A stretch of 64,000 bases of DNA from Glossina fuscipes (taxonomy: Eukaryota; Arthropoda; Insecta; Diptera; Glossinidae). Location of the stretch: contig NW_023998493.1 in assembly GCF_014805625.2 (NCBI RefSeq), positions 2,431,722-2,495,721 of the forward strand, read 5' to 3'. The notes below the pieces were generated by a model. It saw only the letters and a list, made by a program, of their open reading frames with translations, made no database searches and was not told the origin of the DNA. The position numbers were made by a program, and so were the translations under genes. This document shows, piece by piece, positions 34,746-46,829 of this stretch; the first letter of the stretch is position 1, and each line of letters starts with the position of its first letter.

Positions 34746-37399
34746 CATTCCATTGTTTTTTGGTTTGTTTAGTCGAATGAATTTGGCCTCCTATCGATAA
34801 GAACACCATATCTAGTAGACTGATGAGTTTGTATTATGTGTTGATCCTTTACGCTTTATCAATGATCGCGATAGTATATGATGATATATGGAAAGATTGA
34901 TGATACAGAATAGATTGCCAATAGTAGGGTATTAATTAGACAATTGCGTAAAAACTAAAAAAAACAAAATAAATTAATTTTCTTACGTTTCATAAACTTA
35001 AGATTGTTTGTTTTCGTTCAGTTGCTTGTAAGTAAACATTTTTATTTGCAATTTATTTTGTTTTCAATTTGCAGCGGTTTTTTCTTATAAAGGGTGCTCT
35101 AAACACACAATACTAGCGCAAAGCGTAAGCGATTTTGGGTACGGCTGGCTTGACAAATTTGAGGGGGCGTCTCTGGCCCCTTCTTGTGCATATATACAGC
35201 AAAAAGTTTGCAACTTCAAAATGAAACCTAGTTAATGCGATGCCTAATCAATGTCTTATTTTGTCCAAGTATAAAAGAGGTAAATATTTAGGCTTTTAGT
35301 TATAACTAAAAATATCAAAGTTTCTCCTTTGCCCTAAATTCATTTTTTATTCAGATTTGTAAAACAATTGCTTTCGTCCTTTTACAATAATCGATATTAC
35401 TACTTATCCATAATATATATTATGGCGCTTTCTCTCCTATCATGAATGCATGCGTAGCGTTTTTTAAATTTTGGAAATTGAGTGCCCTTTAAGAACTGAC
35501 TTGACTATGTATTCAGCATACACTTTGTTTGCTTCATTTTCCAATTCCTTTCACTCGTTATCTAATCGAAATTTCAATACACATCGCTTTGGTCGCTAAG
35601 CAACAACAATATAGGTTGTAAAGGTTACAAGAAATTAATCGCTTCATATCCTTTCTTTTTTTTTTTTTTCTACAGTGGCCCCATTTGTCTTAGAAAAAAA
35701 AAAAAAAATTGAAAGAAAATCAAATTTTCATACTCTTTAAGATGCGGTAGACATGACCGATTTTTTCTTTATCATCTCACATCGAATATGGGCGGATTTA
35801 TTTACCGCTATATTGTTTGTAGTTTTTGAACAATGAAAAAAATTCCATATTTGCAAGTAGAAACAATTTATCATGTATTGTAGGCGCATCCTGCGATTGA
35901 ATCAAAGCATTTTCAATCCCATACCGCTTGGAATAACTTCTAATGGTTTTCACAAATTGAAGCCTATTTATTTTTCCGGTCGGGAATATGTTTGTAATTT
36001 ATTTTGCAAATAGTCCTATCTAAATCGATTCAAAATTTCTTGCTGATCAAGAATACATACACTTTAAAGAGTTTCTGAAACTTCGTCCTAATGCCTTCGA
36101 AATGTTTTAACAAACTGCCTTCAAATTTAGAATGTGGCTATGCAAATTTTAAGTCTTGTAATATTGTTCAACATTGAATGAAGAACATTTCGTTCAAAAT
36201 ATTGATTTGTAAATCAGATCGCTTTTACGTAAACTTTTTGGGTTTCCGAAAGTATCTGTGAAAACTTGGTTACAAAATTAAATTAAACTAATCAAAAATG
36301 CACATCTCTTTATTAGGGAATGTTATTACAAAACTCAGGCCGAATTAAAAGTTAATCAGTTAAGAATCAAAAAGAGCAGAAGTACAATACATCAATTCAA
36401 CTAAACTTTTACTTATCGGAATCTTAGCAACATTTTCGATTTACTACATTTTCAAGCCATAAATTATCCACAGTCGGTAAGTCGATGCCTTCTTTCGCCA
36501 AATGGGAAAATCGACTTGTAGAACTCGACAAAAATTACATAAGAAAATGTTTCATAATAAAAAAATTATCTATTGAAAGGGTAACATGAGATATAACATG
36601 AAGGAAGGTTATATTCAGCTGGTGCCGAACCTTACGTACCCACAACCATTAACTCTTTTAGCGCCCCATGATTTTATTTATGGTCATACAAAAGTCAACG
36701 GGATAAGATTTACCTTTCATCTTTTAGTATCAAATTTATGCACCACGCAGTGTCATCGACCACAATTAATTTAAAGTTAACACACTTAGCTTTTCGGGTT
36801 TTAGTCTCCAAACCCTTTTATTTAATATTCAAATAGACGATATTTTTAGGCGAAAATTTATCCACCACGTCGTGTTGTGGTAGGCAGATATACATCTTGA
36901 TGGACCTTGAGGAACGTACAAAACAATTTTAAGCATTCTGTCTTGTTTGCCTTATGGTTAATAAGCGTAGAACCTCAAAGAAACGAAACAAAAGTATTTA
37001 CTCACTTCCATTTTTGCACATGAATAGTAGAGTTTTTTGTAGAGCAAATTTCGGCCACAATTTTTCACAATTTTTGAGTAACGGAATTGCGTTCAATTTA
37101 TGCTTCATTGTGAGCTTGTGCTCTAACCTTGTCTACACCCACCTGTGTCCAATGTTTCTACCAAATTTCACTATACACACCACACAGACGCAGAGATGAG
37201 CAGACCACTCCAGAATATACATACTATGATCTTTGAATCTTATTTTTGTGTGTTGCAAACAATATGACAAACCCCCAATCGTCCAGTATAAAAACCAATA
37301 AAGGCAATAAGTGTAAGTTAACGGTATAGCAGAGCTATTAAAGTAAAACCATTTATAAACGCATCCAACACATCTGTATAAAAAATTTCTGAGTACCAA
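34746..37399. other. AT-rich non-coding DNA
   Basis: No gene recognised. Homopolymer T and A tracts lie at about 35660-35710. Confidence 0.5.
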
Positions 37400-37735
37400 A
37401 CAAATTCATCCTCAGGCAAATGGTAAGTGTCAATAGATCGCCGCAAATCAAATGCAGGCATAATATTTGCTTCGATTTTTTCGTCTTCATAATTGTAGTT
37501 ACATTAGTGTATTTATTTGATTTATTAACCTAAAAAATGTTATTCGATGTAATGTGGATTCTGGAGTCAGTTCATCCTGTTTCACGTATTGTGTTTTCCA
37601 TTCACATTTCACTGGATTTGCAATTTTCACATGTTTCCGTAACGCGTTATTCCGTCGACATTGCGGGCACTTCGGAATGTTCAATTATGCTGAAATTTTG
37701 CTCAGATGCTTACCTACGATGACAATGCAACGTGG
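37400..37735. repeat. Segment duplicated downstream of both MATH-BTB copies (copy 1)
   Basis: This 330-bp stretch matches 43930-44180 in the same order: ATCGCCGCAAA, CATAATTGTAGTTACATT-GTGTA, ACCTAAA..GTTAT, a CTGGAGT-AGTTCA-CCTG block, then TTCAC-TTTCACT-GATTT. Its last part (ATGCTGAAATTTTGCTCA) also recurs at about 53020. It marks the left part of the locus duplication and holds no convincing frame. Confidence 0.7.
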
Positions 37736-37981
37736 CACAGCCAAATTGTCTGTATATTCAAACTGGTAAGATAGATGATTGTCCGTTTAGTAATAACGCC
37801 ATCAATTTTGAGACGGTTTCTTACGCATTAAAACCTTACCCGCCCCTAGCTTTTATATATAATAACTTAAAAGTGGCTTGAATAAAATTTATTTTCCACC
37901 TTTAATTCACTCAAATAAAGCTTTATTTAAAAAAATTTGTTTATGTCATTTATTCCACGTCAAGTAGTAGTTAACACAGTT

Positions 37982-37987
37982 TTTATT
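37982..37987 (-). terminator. Candidate poly(A) signal of the MATH-BTB gene
   Basis: AATAAA on the minus strand, about 77 bp past the stop codon. A second AATAAA lies at 37922-37927. Confidence 0.5.
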
Positions 37988-38063
37988 GATTACGTGTAAA
38001 TAACTATTACTTTTGAATCTATAGCGATTGTTTCATGACTTCTAGTTGATGATGCAGTGGAAT

Positions 38064-41000
38064 TTATTGTTTAGCGAACGCACGCAACACATCCCCCACT
38101 AAATATGAATGCGTTTTAGTCATATCTTGCCAATCTTGCATTTCCATAACGTCGGCAATGTGGCTATTGAAAAGAAAAGGGAAATTAAGGAGATTAAAGT
38201 CAGCAAAAATATATATTGAAAAAAGAGTTAAACTCCGATAAAGACATTCTACCTTCTTTAATATAAATTATTGTTTTCCTACCCCAAATTTACACATATT
38301 TAAACCTAATTCAGCAGTACTACAGTGAGCTTTTTTTAAAACCTAGAAACTGGTCTCGATTGTTTTATTCCTTTCTTACATTCAAACTAACTGCTTGACA
38401 CTCTCAGCCATCCTAAGTTGTGTGTGTGTTTACCTCTTTAGGAGGTAAAGAACATTTTTGAAATTTAATTTTGAAAAAGAACACGCTTGAACAACATATT
38501 ACATAATGATTTTTATAAAACATTATATTCAGTAGCGACATTATGATATGTTTACAATGGTAGAATGAGCCACTGGTTAAAAGGGTTGGCAAAAACAGAA
38601 TGTGTAATTGCTTGTCCAAGCTAAATAGATAGCTCCACTTATTGCAAAGCGAAAATCTGCTACATTTATTTAGTAGGTTTGATCAAGTTTTTGAAAAGAA
38701 TAGGATTTTCTAAGAAAATGCTGATTCAGTCATACTGAAAATCTTGAAATTAATATCTTTCTGGCTTCATTCATTGCACACCAACGAATTGCTCCTATAA
38801 ACCCCACACAGTTTCCCATCAATCAACATCGAACCTGCTTTCATTCCACTTTGTCATCGTCACAGCTTAACCGGCTCTCTAAAGCTTTTTCAAAGATTCT
38901 TTTCTTAAATATTTTAGAAAGAGTCTTATGCATTCATTAGTTTCCTAGGACATTTTACAACAAAGCACAGAACATTTCGTAAATGATAACTTATTTAGGA
39001 ACTAACACTTCGTCAGATGAAAATGGGAACACCTTTCTTTAATAAGCTTCTCATACCCAAAACCCTATTTTACTAGTCGTACCACAATTTTAAAGTTAAA
39101 AAAATTTTGAAAAGGTATATGTTGTTTCGCTTATTTCTCGCCTGATTCCAATGGTAGCAGAAACTTCGGAAAGGAATACTATGCCATCCAAAAGAATACA
39201 TTTGGCCATTGGCTTTGTAAGTCCCCATTTCATGAATTCTAAAAAAAGAAACAGTGCTGTGAGTCTCCGCTTACTTTTTAATATAAGCTATGGTATGCGC
39301 CTTCAGTTGATCAGCATCATAAACATCGGCTGATATTAGAGTTTCGGCAGCAGTTTTTACAGAAAGCCTAGTACTCATGGCATCTGCACACATTGCTTTA
39401 AGGTCTTCCAAAGCGTACTGCGAAAAAATAAAAAGTTTAATATTGAAATAATGAGACGAGGTAAAAAGTTTCATTTGATTACTACACCTTATTAGCAGCT
39501 GCAAGCAAATCCAAACTCATTCTATCTAAATTAGGCGCTGTTCCTGTGTACACGAATTTTAACATCTCTTTTAACACGTTATGATCAATATCTTTTATGA
39601 CGACACGGTTAAGTTTGTTTTCTTCCATTTCGTGCTCAAACATGGCAGCAAAGACTTCACTGCGAGCTTTCAATAAAAATTTACAGGTCAATAAAAAATG
39701 TGCAAGATTAAAAAGCACAAAAGAGGAACTCATAACAGCCCGCCCTCTTGACTGCAGTTTAACCGTTATTTGTCGACAGAAGTTGGTTTGTTGGGACAAT
39801 TTTTTCAGTGATCGAAGGTGACCAACTGCCTAAAAAATATTTTTTTAGTTCTAGTTTTAAATGAATACCGCTGGTGCGAGTTATAATATCGATCTCGACT
39901 CTTGCGAGGGTTGTTGCAAGCCAATCACACGCAAATCGAATCTTACTCTTTGCCGATAAATTAAGAAAGTATATGACATGCATTAAATTCTTCTTTTTTT
40001 TTGGAAACACAAGTGTTGAAACAATGCGCAATGGATGGAAAAAATTAGCTTAAGAATCAGTTTAGGTTAAGTGGGTTCTTCTCAATTTGCTGACGGAGCA
40101 AATAAAATAAAATGTGTTATATAAAGTCCGCTCAGAAAGAATTCATTAGTACTTCTTGTATTTTCTTTTCTACGAAAGCAAACTTCTTGAGGTGACTTTA
40201 TCAACCTCTATGCATAACTTGATCTAAAATTCATTTTATAACAAAAACTTCATGATTCCAAAAAGAGTTCTACAAATAGCTAAACTCTTTACATTATAAA
40301 AAAAATATTATTTAATAAGTATTAAGCGAAATGCGCTCAATTCCAACTTATATTAGAGATTTGAAATTGAAACGCATGAGCAACAGCTTTCTAAGCGCGT
40401 TTTAATTTTTTAAACTCCAAAAAGTTAATAATAGAGTTTTTTGCCCACACTTATCTAAACCGAAATTCTCTATAATAAGCAACATTTTCCTTTTGAACTT
40501 ACCAGCTAATATACTCTTGTGAGCCCTGACTTCAAGGCCACTCGCGACTAATGTAACATCGCTAAATTTCTCATTATTAAGTAGAGTTCCTAGATTTTCG
40601 CTCAATTTGCCTCGAATCGCATTACGATGCATTATTTGCGCCTGCTCAGAGATATTAACAATTTCCATCTCGGTAATTTCGCAAAGAATTGTCGTTTCCG
40701 CATCCTTTAAAACAAGGGGTCCAATATATTGCTTGATATAACCCTTTTCACAAAGTTGTGCAAACCTGCAACATAAAAAATAACAATTTAAAGAGATATT
40801 CTCCTTACTTAAGAACTAAAGAGAAACACTCGTCTTGCCTTGGTTCTTCTATGGTTCGGATTGTTTTCCCTAAATCTAATAGGTCAACTTTTGTCCTGGC
40901 GTGAACTGCGGCTTTATTGCTTGAGACTAATGTGATATACATACCCACATAAGTATTTTCATGTTTTATATGAAAGCACCTGTAAATGGAAAAATTTTAA

Positions 41001-41325
41001 AAAACTTAGTTTATCATTAGGTCTAAAAAATGTTTACGCAATACATTACCATTTTGATTCATCATTGGCACCGGTTGAAAATGTTGGTGACGTCATATAA
41101 TCTTTCTCATGACCTCTATCCTGCCAAGCACTATAATTTTCTATAGTCCACTTAAATAGCTTTTTCGTCTCCTTTACCTAGAAAAGAAAGCAACTATACT
41201 GATGCGAAAGTAATTTTAAAAACGCATATGCAGCTCGTTTTGTTTACCTTTGTACCACCAATAGCATGCACTACGGATGTATTAACTTTCGATAAAGCCG
41301 CCGATTGTATATCTTTAGCAGCCAT
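38064..41325 (-). CDS. MATH-BTB protein, SPOP/roadkill-like cullin-3 adaptor
   Basis: Seven exons on the minus strand: 41248-41325, 41050-41177, 40809-40979, 40503-40765, 39488-39666, 39275-39417, 38064-38163 (353 aa). All junctions are GT-AG and keep frame; introns are 70, 70, 43, 836, 70 and 1111 bp. MATH domain, about residues 30-160, has FKWTIENYS and [16 protein letters not shown] domain, about 182-300, has [26 protein letters not shown] and [16 protein letters not shown]-like helix pair follows ([37 protein letters not shown]) to the stop. SPOP-family proteins recruit substrates through MATH and bind cullin-3 through BTB for ubiquitination. The BTB dimer leucines are conserved ([10 protein letters not shown]). 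Compared with human SPOP, groove positions F102, Y123, W131 and F133 appear as T, L, K and Y, and the basic C-terminal nuclear signal is missing. Reading through the exon 6 donor would stop at 39271. The start ATG is in ACAATGG. A decayed paralogue lies at 45.4 kb. Confidence 0.94.
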
Positions 41326-42246
41326 TGTACCGCATAAAACGCACGTTCAAATTTTAGGTCACTTCAAATTGGCAAACCTGATGATGTTTATACAAATATA
41401 AAAAAATAATCATTTTTTTTTTTTTGGTTAAAAGGTCGAGAAAAAAAGCCGGAATAGAAACATCTGATGCAATGTTATTGTTTTAGACATTAGCTATTAA
41501 TATGCACAGTTGAATACGCCCTCAAATAACTGAAGTATTTGGAACGAAAGGTAACTGATATATTAATCATTTTTACAATTGTATTATACTTGGTTGACTA
41601 ACTTGCCTTACACTACCGAGCTTATGGAAATCCTTCGAATGTGATTTACCTAACTGAAAAAATTTCTAAAATATTGGTTCACCACAATCAATTCTATTGC
41701 TGCACTTATGCAATTAGTTTGTTTAAATATCACAATTCAACTGCCCGTTATTTCGTAAGTGCCTCGTTTATAAAGCGTTAAAATTTTTCTTGTCTACAGA
41801 CGACGAATACTGCCCTGATTGATATAACGTCTTCTTCTTCTGTTATTCAACAAATTAAGAACAGAAAATTCACTGGGGTATGTAGAAAAAGGCCCAATGT
41901 GGACACAGAGTTCTTTGTTTGGCCCTTAGTAAAATTGACGCTAGATTTGGTATACGATATTATTATCTATAGATCTATTTCTTCCTTAAATATTTCGTTA
42001 TTCCTGCTAAGTGAACTTTGCTAAGAAATTTTTCGTTTAGGTGCGAGGCAAAACTTCAACCGTAGTCTATTTCAAATCGTTATCAGAAATTTTTGGGAAT
42101 TTTCATTTTTATTATGGGTTTTTTATTTTACTACAACAACAAGGGAATAATGAAAATCATTACCTGCTTTAATTGCTTTTCTTAAAATTTGCAAGTTTTG
42201 CTTTTATGAAAATGTCGTAATGTTATGAAATGTTATGTAACATGTA
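41326..42246. other. 5' flank of the MATH-BTB gene
   Basis: No further coding exon seen upstream of the ATG. The part from about 41590 to 42246 is matched by 45640-45979, so it belongs to the duplicated unit. A TATA-like TATATTTGTATAAA lies on the minus strand about 60-75 bp before the ATG, uncertain as a promoter. Confidence 0.45.
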
Positions 42247-42550
42247 TTAGGTTGTTCGAAAAGTTATTTTAGTTTTCCAGCAGTAGATTTAATTGCAAGT
42301 TGGCGCTTGCATCGTTATATATTTTGACAGCTAACATATAAATGCTTGTTTTCTTTAAAAGATTTGTTTAATCCTACCGAGTAAGTTTTGTATAATGCCT
42401 TATCACCTATGAGAAGTCGAAAGCAGAAAAATTGGATATATTTTAGATTTTTGCTATGTTAAGTAACAGTGGTATTCAAACAATTATTGAATGTGTATGA
42501 AGAAGATGTGTTGAGAGAATACTAACTTTTTACAAAACTTCACTTCATTT
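42247..42550 (+). mobile_element. mariner relic (second family), 5' part only
   Basis: It begins after TA (42245-42246) with TTAGGTTGTTCGAAAAGTTA, a mariner-type terminal repeat. The paralogous relic at 45980 has both ends. Inside, a broken frame resembles a mariner N-terminus (RSRKQKN..YFRFL; NVYEEDV). No right end is found, so it is truncated near 42550. Confidence 0.7.
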
Positions 42551-42680
42551 CGTTGCGTCAACTTTGATATTGAAGATGTTCTACCATTTGCTCTCATTAG
42601 CAAATGTAATGAAAACAAAAAAAAAAACTTAGGAACTTGTTTTCTCACAAATTGTAGTGTCAGTTTTCTACTAAATTCTG

Positions 42681-42881
42681 GTTTCAGCGGCTTACGGCGA
42701 TCGTGGCAATGGTCATGTTATACCTAGGGCATGCTTTGAAGCCGATGGGGTCGAAAGGTTGGTGTTTATGGATGACATGATGATTATGGGGTTGTTTAAG
42801 GATATTGGAGGAAAAGAAGAAACTACAGACAAACTTGGTACCCAAGACAACGACCTCAAGCTTAAGTCCCGCTTAATTTAA
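42681..42881 (+). pseudogene. Tc1-like transposase fragment
   Basis: A frame without ATG reads GNGHVIPRACFEADGVERLV then FMDDMM and ends TDKLGTQDNDLKLKSRLI. It corresponds to the Tc1-family block GGGxVMVWGCFSxxGxGxLVFIDG...EKLG..FQQDNDPKHxS. Here the WGC motif is RAC and the QQDNDPKH catalytic-site motif is TQDNDLKL. A stop follows, and the downstream frame is scrambled. No terminal repeats were identified. Confidence 0.7.
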
Positions 42882-43295
42882 GACTGGCTCGTATAGAGCT
42901 TTTATTCTCTTCCCCAATAACGCCCAATCTCGTCCGTCCACGATCAGAAAAATACACTAAAAGAAGAATGCTGTAAGATCCCTGTTTCTTACATAAGAGA
43001 AATTGTACAAAATATGTTAAAGCCAAACATTAGTTTTTATTGATTTGCTGTTTGTTTCTTTGTATCCTTCCTTATTAGAAAAAACCCAACATTAATCACG
43101 CTATGTTTTTTGAGCTCTTTAAGTTATTTAACTTTCTTGTCGACTGGAATAATATTTTGTTCTTTTTATCTTTTAATGTGTATTCCTTAGTAGTGCAAAA
43201 TAGTGGAATAAATTTTTATGTTTGGACAATGGACTAAGTTTAGAAAGCCCGATATTAATGAGCCTCACTTTATTTCTTTGTGAGCGCTTTGGTGT
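42882..43295. other. Non-coding DNA
   Basis: Nothing recognised beyond possible Tc1 remnants at its left edge. Confidence 0.5.
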
Positions 43296-43735
43296 TGTTA
43301 CAAATTTCCGCTTTTCTATTATAAGATTCGTACCACTAGATCGTGGATATTTTGCTCAAGAGAAATACACTACAAAGTTGTTTTATTTTCAATTACATAC
43401 CTTAACAGTAGGAGTATTTATTTCTAATTATATTCCTTAAATGTAGGATTATTCACTATCTACCTTAGTTGTACTCTCAGCTTAAATGTTCTTGCCCGAC
43501 TAACTCTTCCTTCCACAAATATCCTATTTATATACATTTTTACAAGCAGGTTACTATACCCAAATTCATAATTTTTATATTTAGTCCCTGTCTGCTTTTC
43601 TCACTAATCGTTTTTATTCGCCTGCAGCTGCATGAAGCGCTTGCAAATGTGCATTTGGTTTTTCCTTCTATAGGAAATTTGTTATCAGGGAAAATTACTA
43701 AGCAGAAATTGAATGGATTTGGGATTTTCGTAACA
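43296..43735 (+). mobile_element. Solo LTR (440 bp), copy 2
   Basis: Same family and orientation as 10041-10480 and exactly the same length. It runs from TGTTACAAATTTCCGC to GGGATTTTCGTAACA. Flanks are GTGT (43292-43295) and GTAT (43736-43739), a 4-bp target duplication with one change. Conserved internal landmarks include GTTCTTGCCCGACTAACTC and TTTGGTTTTTCCTTCT. Confidence 0.8.
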
Positions 43736-43744
43736 GTATGAGCC

Positions 43745-43930
43745 ATTATACGCGAGGTACCCAACCAAAATGTTGCCGAATCGCAAGGACACTTATAAAC
43801 TAGTATAAATGCTGTTCCGAAAAAGTGATCACACATGTCCCTGCTTAACGATATGTTCTGAATTTCAAATTTATTTATTTGATTCATTTTAAATTTATAT
43901 TTGCTTTGCGTGTAAAGCCTGCAGTAGTTA
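43745..43930 (-). pseudogene. Degenerate copy of the Cys-rich fragment at 46830-47018
   Basis: The minus strand aligns over its length with 46830-47018: GCAAAGCAAATA, ACATGTG, TTTTTCGGAACAG, TTGCGATTCGG and GTACCTCG occur in order. Indels break the frame. The family is unknown. Confidence 0.55.
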
Positions 43931-44180
43931 ACCCAGCAAACTGATTCTCCAGAAAATGGGAAGTGTTAACAAATCGCCGCAAAGTGTAATGTTTGCCTAA
44001 AATTTTTTCTCATTATAATTGTAGCTACATTTGTGTACGCCTTTGCTATAATCACCTAAACGTGTTATGAGGCTATGTCGAGACTGGAGTTAATTCACCC
44101 TGCTTCACATACTATGTTTTTCGTTCACCTTTCACTTGATTTACAAATTAGACATATGTCCGTGTTAAAGTATGACAACG
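43931..44180. repeat. Segment duplicated downstream of both MATH-BTB copies (copy 2)
   Basis: Partner of 37400-37735, diverged but collinear. It places the left part of the second duplication unit here. Confidence 0.65.
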
Positions 44181-45050
44181 GAAACATTTAGGCATTATGT
44201 GATAGAAATATCGTTAATAAATTTTTTTACTATGTAGCTAAGATAGCACAAAAAAGAAGAATTTCAGACAATATGAGAGGAAAATCCCTATCGTGTTGGT
44301 AAAAGCACAATAAAAATTCTTAATGTTCAGGCATCAAAAGTTTCCAGATGGGGGGGTATTTAAAGACAAACAAATTCGGTGCATTATGAATTAAGCCTGA
44401 GCGACGTCGGACCATTATTTTAGAATGTCATTTGTCGGATATAACATGGAACATAGTACGATAGGCGTGCCGAGCATAAATAGGTATTATGGCTATTATC
44501 GCAATTGAATGGGAAGGTCCTCCAAGGCAAAATGTCCTAAATGCTTAAATATGCCCAAAGTGAATGCTGGGCATGTTACATTAATGAAGGGTGTTATATT
44601 TCCGTGACGGCATTACTAGATCATATTCCTTTCAATGTCCCGTTTAAAGTTCCTACGGCGTATGTTACTTTGCTTCTAACACACTGTCATACTAATTATT
44701 TTTTGTATAATCCACTGCGTGTCTTATGTGAAATTGTAAGCGAGAATTGCAACACTTGGACATATGCGTTTCTTCTTATAATGTAATTAAAAACGAAACA
44801 AAGGTTGTTTCGATAGTTTAGGTTAATTAAATAAAAATCTTTCTTTATGCATTGTAGTAGTTTTATGACTAGCAGAAGGTAGATATCTTCTTTTAAAATG
44901 GTACGGTGTTCTCTATTAACGTTTTATAATCTCATTCGTAACATCAGCTAAATAGCTAAGGCTTGTAGCTCTTAATAACGTAGCTTCGCTTCAATCAATA
45001 TCAAATTTGCCTTCGTCCCATTTATGACACACACAAACCGTGCCTGACGT
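44181..45050. other. Non-coding DNA inside the duplicated unit
   Basis: No counterpart of the final MATH-BTB exon (38064-38163) was found here. The frame at 44541-44786 has no recognisable features. Confidence 0.45.
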
Positions 45051-45620
45051 CTTCACGTATATGTTCACTTAGTTTCAATCAGTTTTCTAAAGCTTTTTCA
45101 AATGTTCCTTTTTTAAATTTTTTGGAAAGACTCCTAAGCAAGCACCGGGGAAAGCCAAAAGATTTGGTAAGTGACAACTTATTTAGGAACTAACACTTCC
45201 TCAGACGAAAATGGATATCAATTTTAATAATGGTGCCATAAATTTTAAAATTAAAAAAATCGCCTTATTCGAGTGGTAGCAGAAGCTTCAAGAAGAAATA
45301 CTATCTGAAAGACCAATTTAGTCAAATTCTAACTGTAAGTATAAGTCCCTTTTTTTGAAGTTTTCTTAAATCTTACAAAAGAGTGCCTTAGTTTTCTGCT
45401 TCCTTTTTAATACAAACTATGGTATGTGCTTTCAGTTGACCAGCATTATAAAGATTAGCTAATACTAGGGTTTCAGCGAAAGTTTTTTCAGAAAGCCTAG
45501 TACACAAGGCATCTTCACACATTGCTTTAAGATTTTTCAAGGCGTACTCAAAAAAAAGAAAAGGCTTAATATTGAAAAAAACGAATTGAGAAAGAAAATT
45601 TCATTTGATTGCTTTATGAG
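45051..45620 (-). pseudogene. Decayed MATH-BTB paralogue retaining one exon
   Basis: Bases 45404-45546 on the minus strand correspond to exon 6 of the intact gene, with the same 143-bp length. They read YALKNLKAMCEDALCTRLSE... to LKAHTIVCIK without a stop. The donor after the exon is GG where the intact gene has GT, so the exon could not be spliced normally. The acceptor AG is kept. Intron-like sequence to the left matches 38860-39240. To the right, homology jumps from just past the exon to the 5' flank of the intact gene, so exons 1-5 were deleted. It is a dead BTB/BACK segment. Confidence 0.88.
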
Positions 45621-45639
45621 TGTGAATGTAGCAGATACA

Positions 45640-45979
45640 TGTTGAGTGATTAACTCGCCTTGTACTACCAAGCTATGGTTACAGAAATCCTTACAATGTG
45701 ATTTATCTAATTGAAAGAACTGTTAAAATATTAGTTCACCACATATAGCATGTGGCAAAAACTCCAAACAAACTCTGCTACTACTTTCAGTCGTTGTCAG
45801 GGATTTTTAGGAATTTCCATTTTCGTTACGCGTGCTTTACTTTACTAAACCAAGAAGCGAAATAATGGAAATCATTACCTACTTTGCTTAATTATTTTAA
45901 AATTTGAAATTTCTGCTCTTATGAAAATTGTACAGTTTCCAAACTAAGTAACGTTATGGAAAATATTATGCGAAATGCA
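45640..45979. repeat. Duplicated 5' flank of the MATH-BTB locus
   Basis: Collinear with 41590-42246. Shared blocks include AAATCCTT-AATGTGATTTA, TTCACCACA, AATAATG-AAATCATTACCT and CTTATGAAAAT. It runs directly into the mariner relic, as in copy 1. Confidence 0.8.
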
Positions 45980-46456
45980 TTAGGTGTTCGAAAATTCATT
46001 TCGTTATTTTCCAGTAGTGAATTTAATTGCAAGCTGACGCTTGAATCGCATTTTCGTTATATATTTTAACAGCCCGTTTTTAAAAAGATTTGTTTGATGC
46101 TACGAAATAGGTTTGCTTGGAGTTATGGAAAGTCGAAAGCAAGAAAATCGAGCATGTTTTAGATTTTTACAATCGATAAAGTAAAAATTGTACTCAAGCA
46201 AAAAAAAAATTATTGAATGTGTATAAAGAAGATGTATTTAAAGAAGACAAGAATCATAACTGATTTACGAAATTTCGTTCAAACAGGTTATAAATAAAGA
46301 GATTAACTGATACAAACCGACAAACAACAATTCGTGAGACTGCTGAGAAATTACATTTCTAGAATTCGACCGTTCGTAATAATATATTTATCCACTATAA
46401 AATAATAGTTTTTCATTTTGACCAAAAAAAACGAAACTATTTTCCGAACAACCCAA
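45980..46456 (+). mobile_element. mariner relic (second family), internally deleted, both ends present
   Basis: The left end is TTAGGTGTTCGAAAATTCAT. The right end, reverse-complemented, is TTTGGGTTGTTCGGAAAATA. Length is about 477 bp against roughly 1.3 kb for a full mariner. A broken frame starts MESRKQENRACFRFL, then has IECVYKEDV, TKFRSN and IRETAEKLHF, the mariner DNA-binding region; everything after it is deleted. It sits at the place equivalent to the relic at 42247. Confidence 0.85.
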
Positions 46457-46829
46457 ATTCACATCCCAGTGAAGTTAACTGTTAACTGTTTACCTGATCA
46501 AAACGCAACACTATTTCAGCTAAAGCAAATTAAACTAACGATGACTAACGATACTTGTTAGGTATTGTACATTCCGTCATTTAATACAATTCTTCAAGTG
46601 AATTCATCATAGAATAACAAAAATTACGTATTGCTACCATTTGTGGGGTTACGTTTAACAAAACCTGTTATGTGGACGAATGTCTAAAAAATCACCTGAT
46701 GCAGTGCAAATTCAATATAGCAACAAAATCATTATTTTGCCTCAATTCACATTTTAATTTGCGAACGGATAGATCTTGTTGCGCCATATAAAGACCTGTT
46801 TCTTTGTAAGCACGTTCGTATGGTACATT

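Noticed and set aside
39073..39238. Alternative last exon of the MATH-BTB gene after a TTTTTTTAG acceptor
   Set aside because: It joins in frame but encodes nothing like the SPOP C-terminus. The exon at 38064-38163 joins in frame and gives the expected DWQDM...LVGDVLRAF ending.
39271..39504. Open frame ending in TAA at 39271-39273 read as the gene's end
   Set aside because: The stop lies just inside the intron after a good GTAAGC donor. It represents unspliced reading only.
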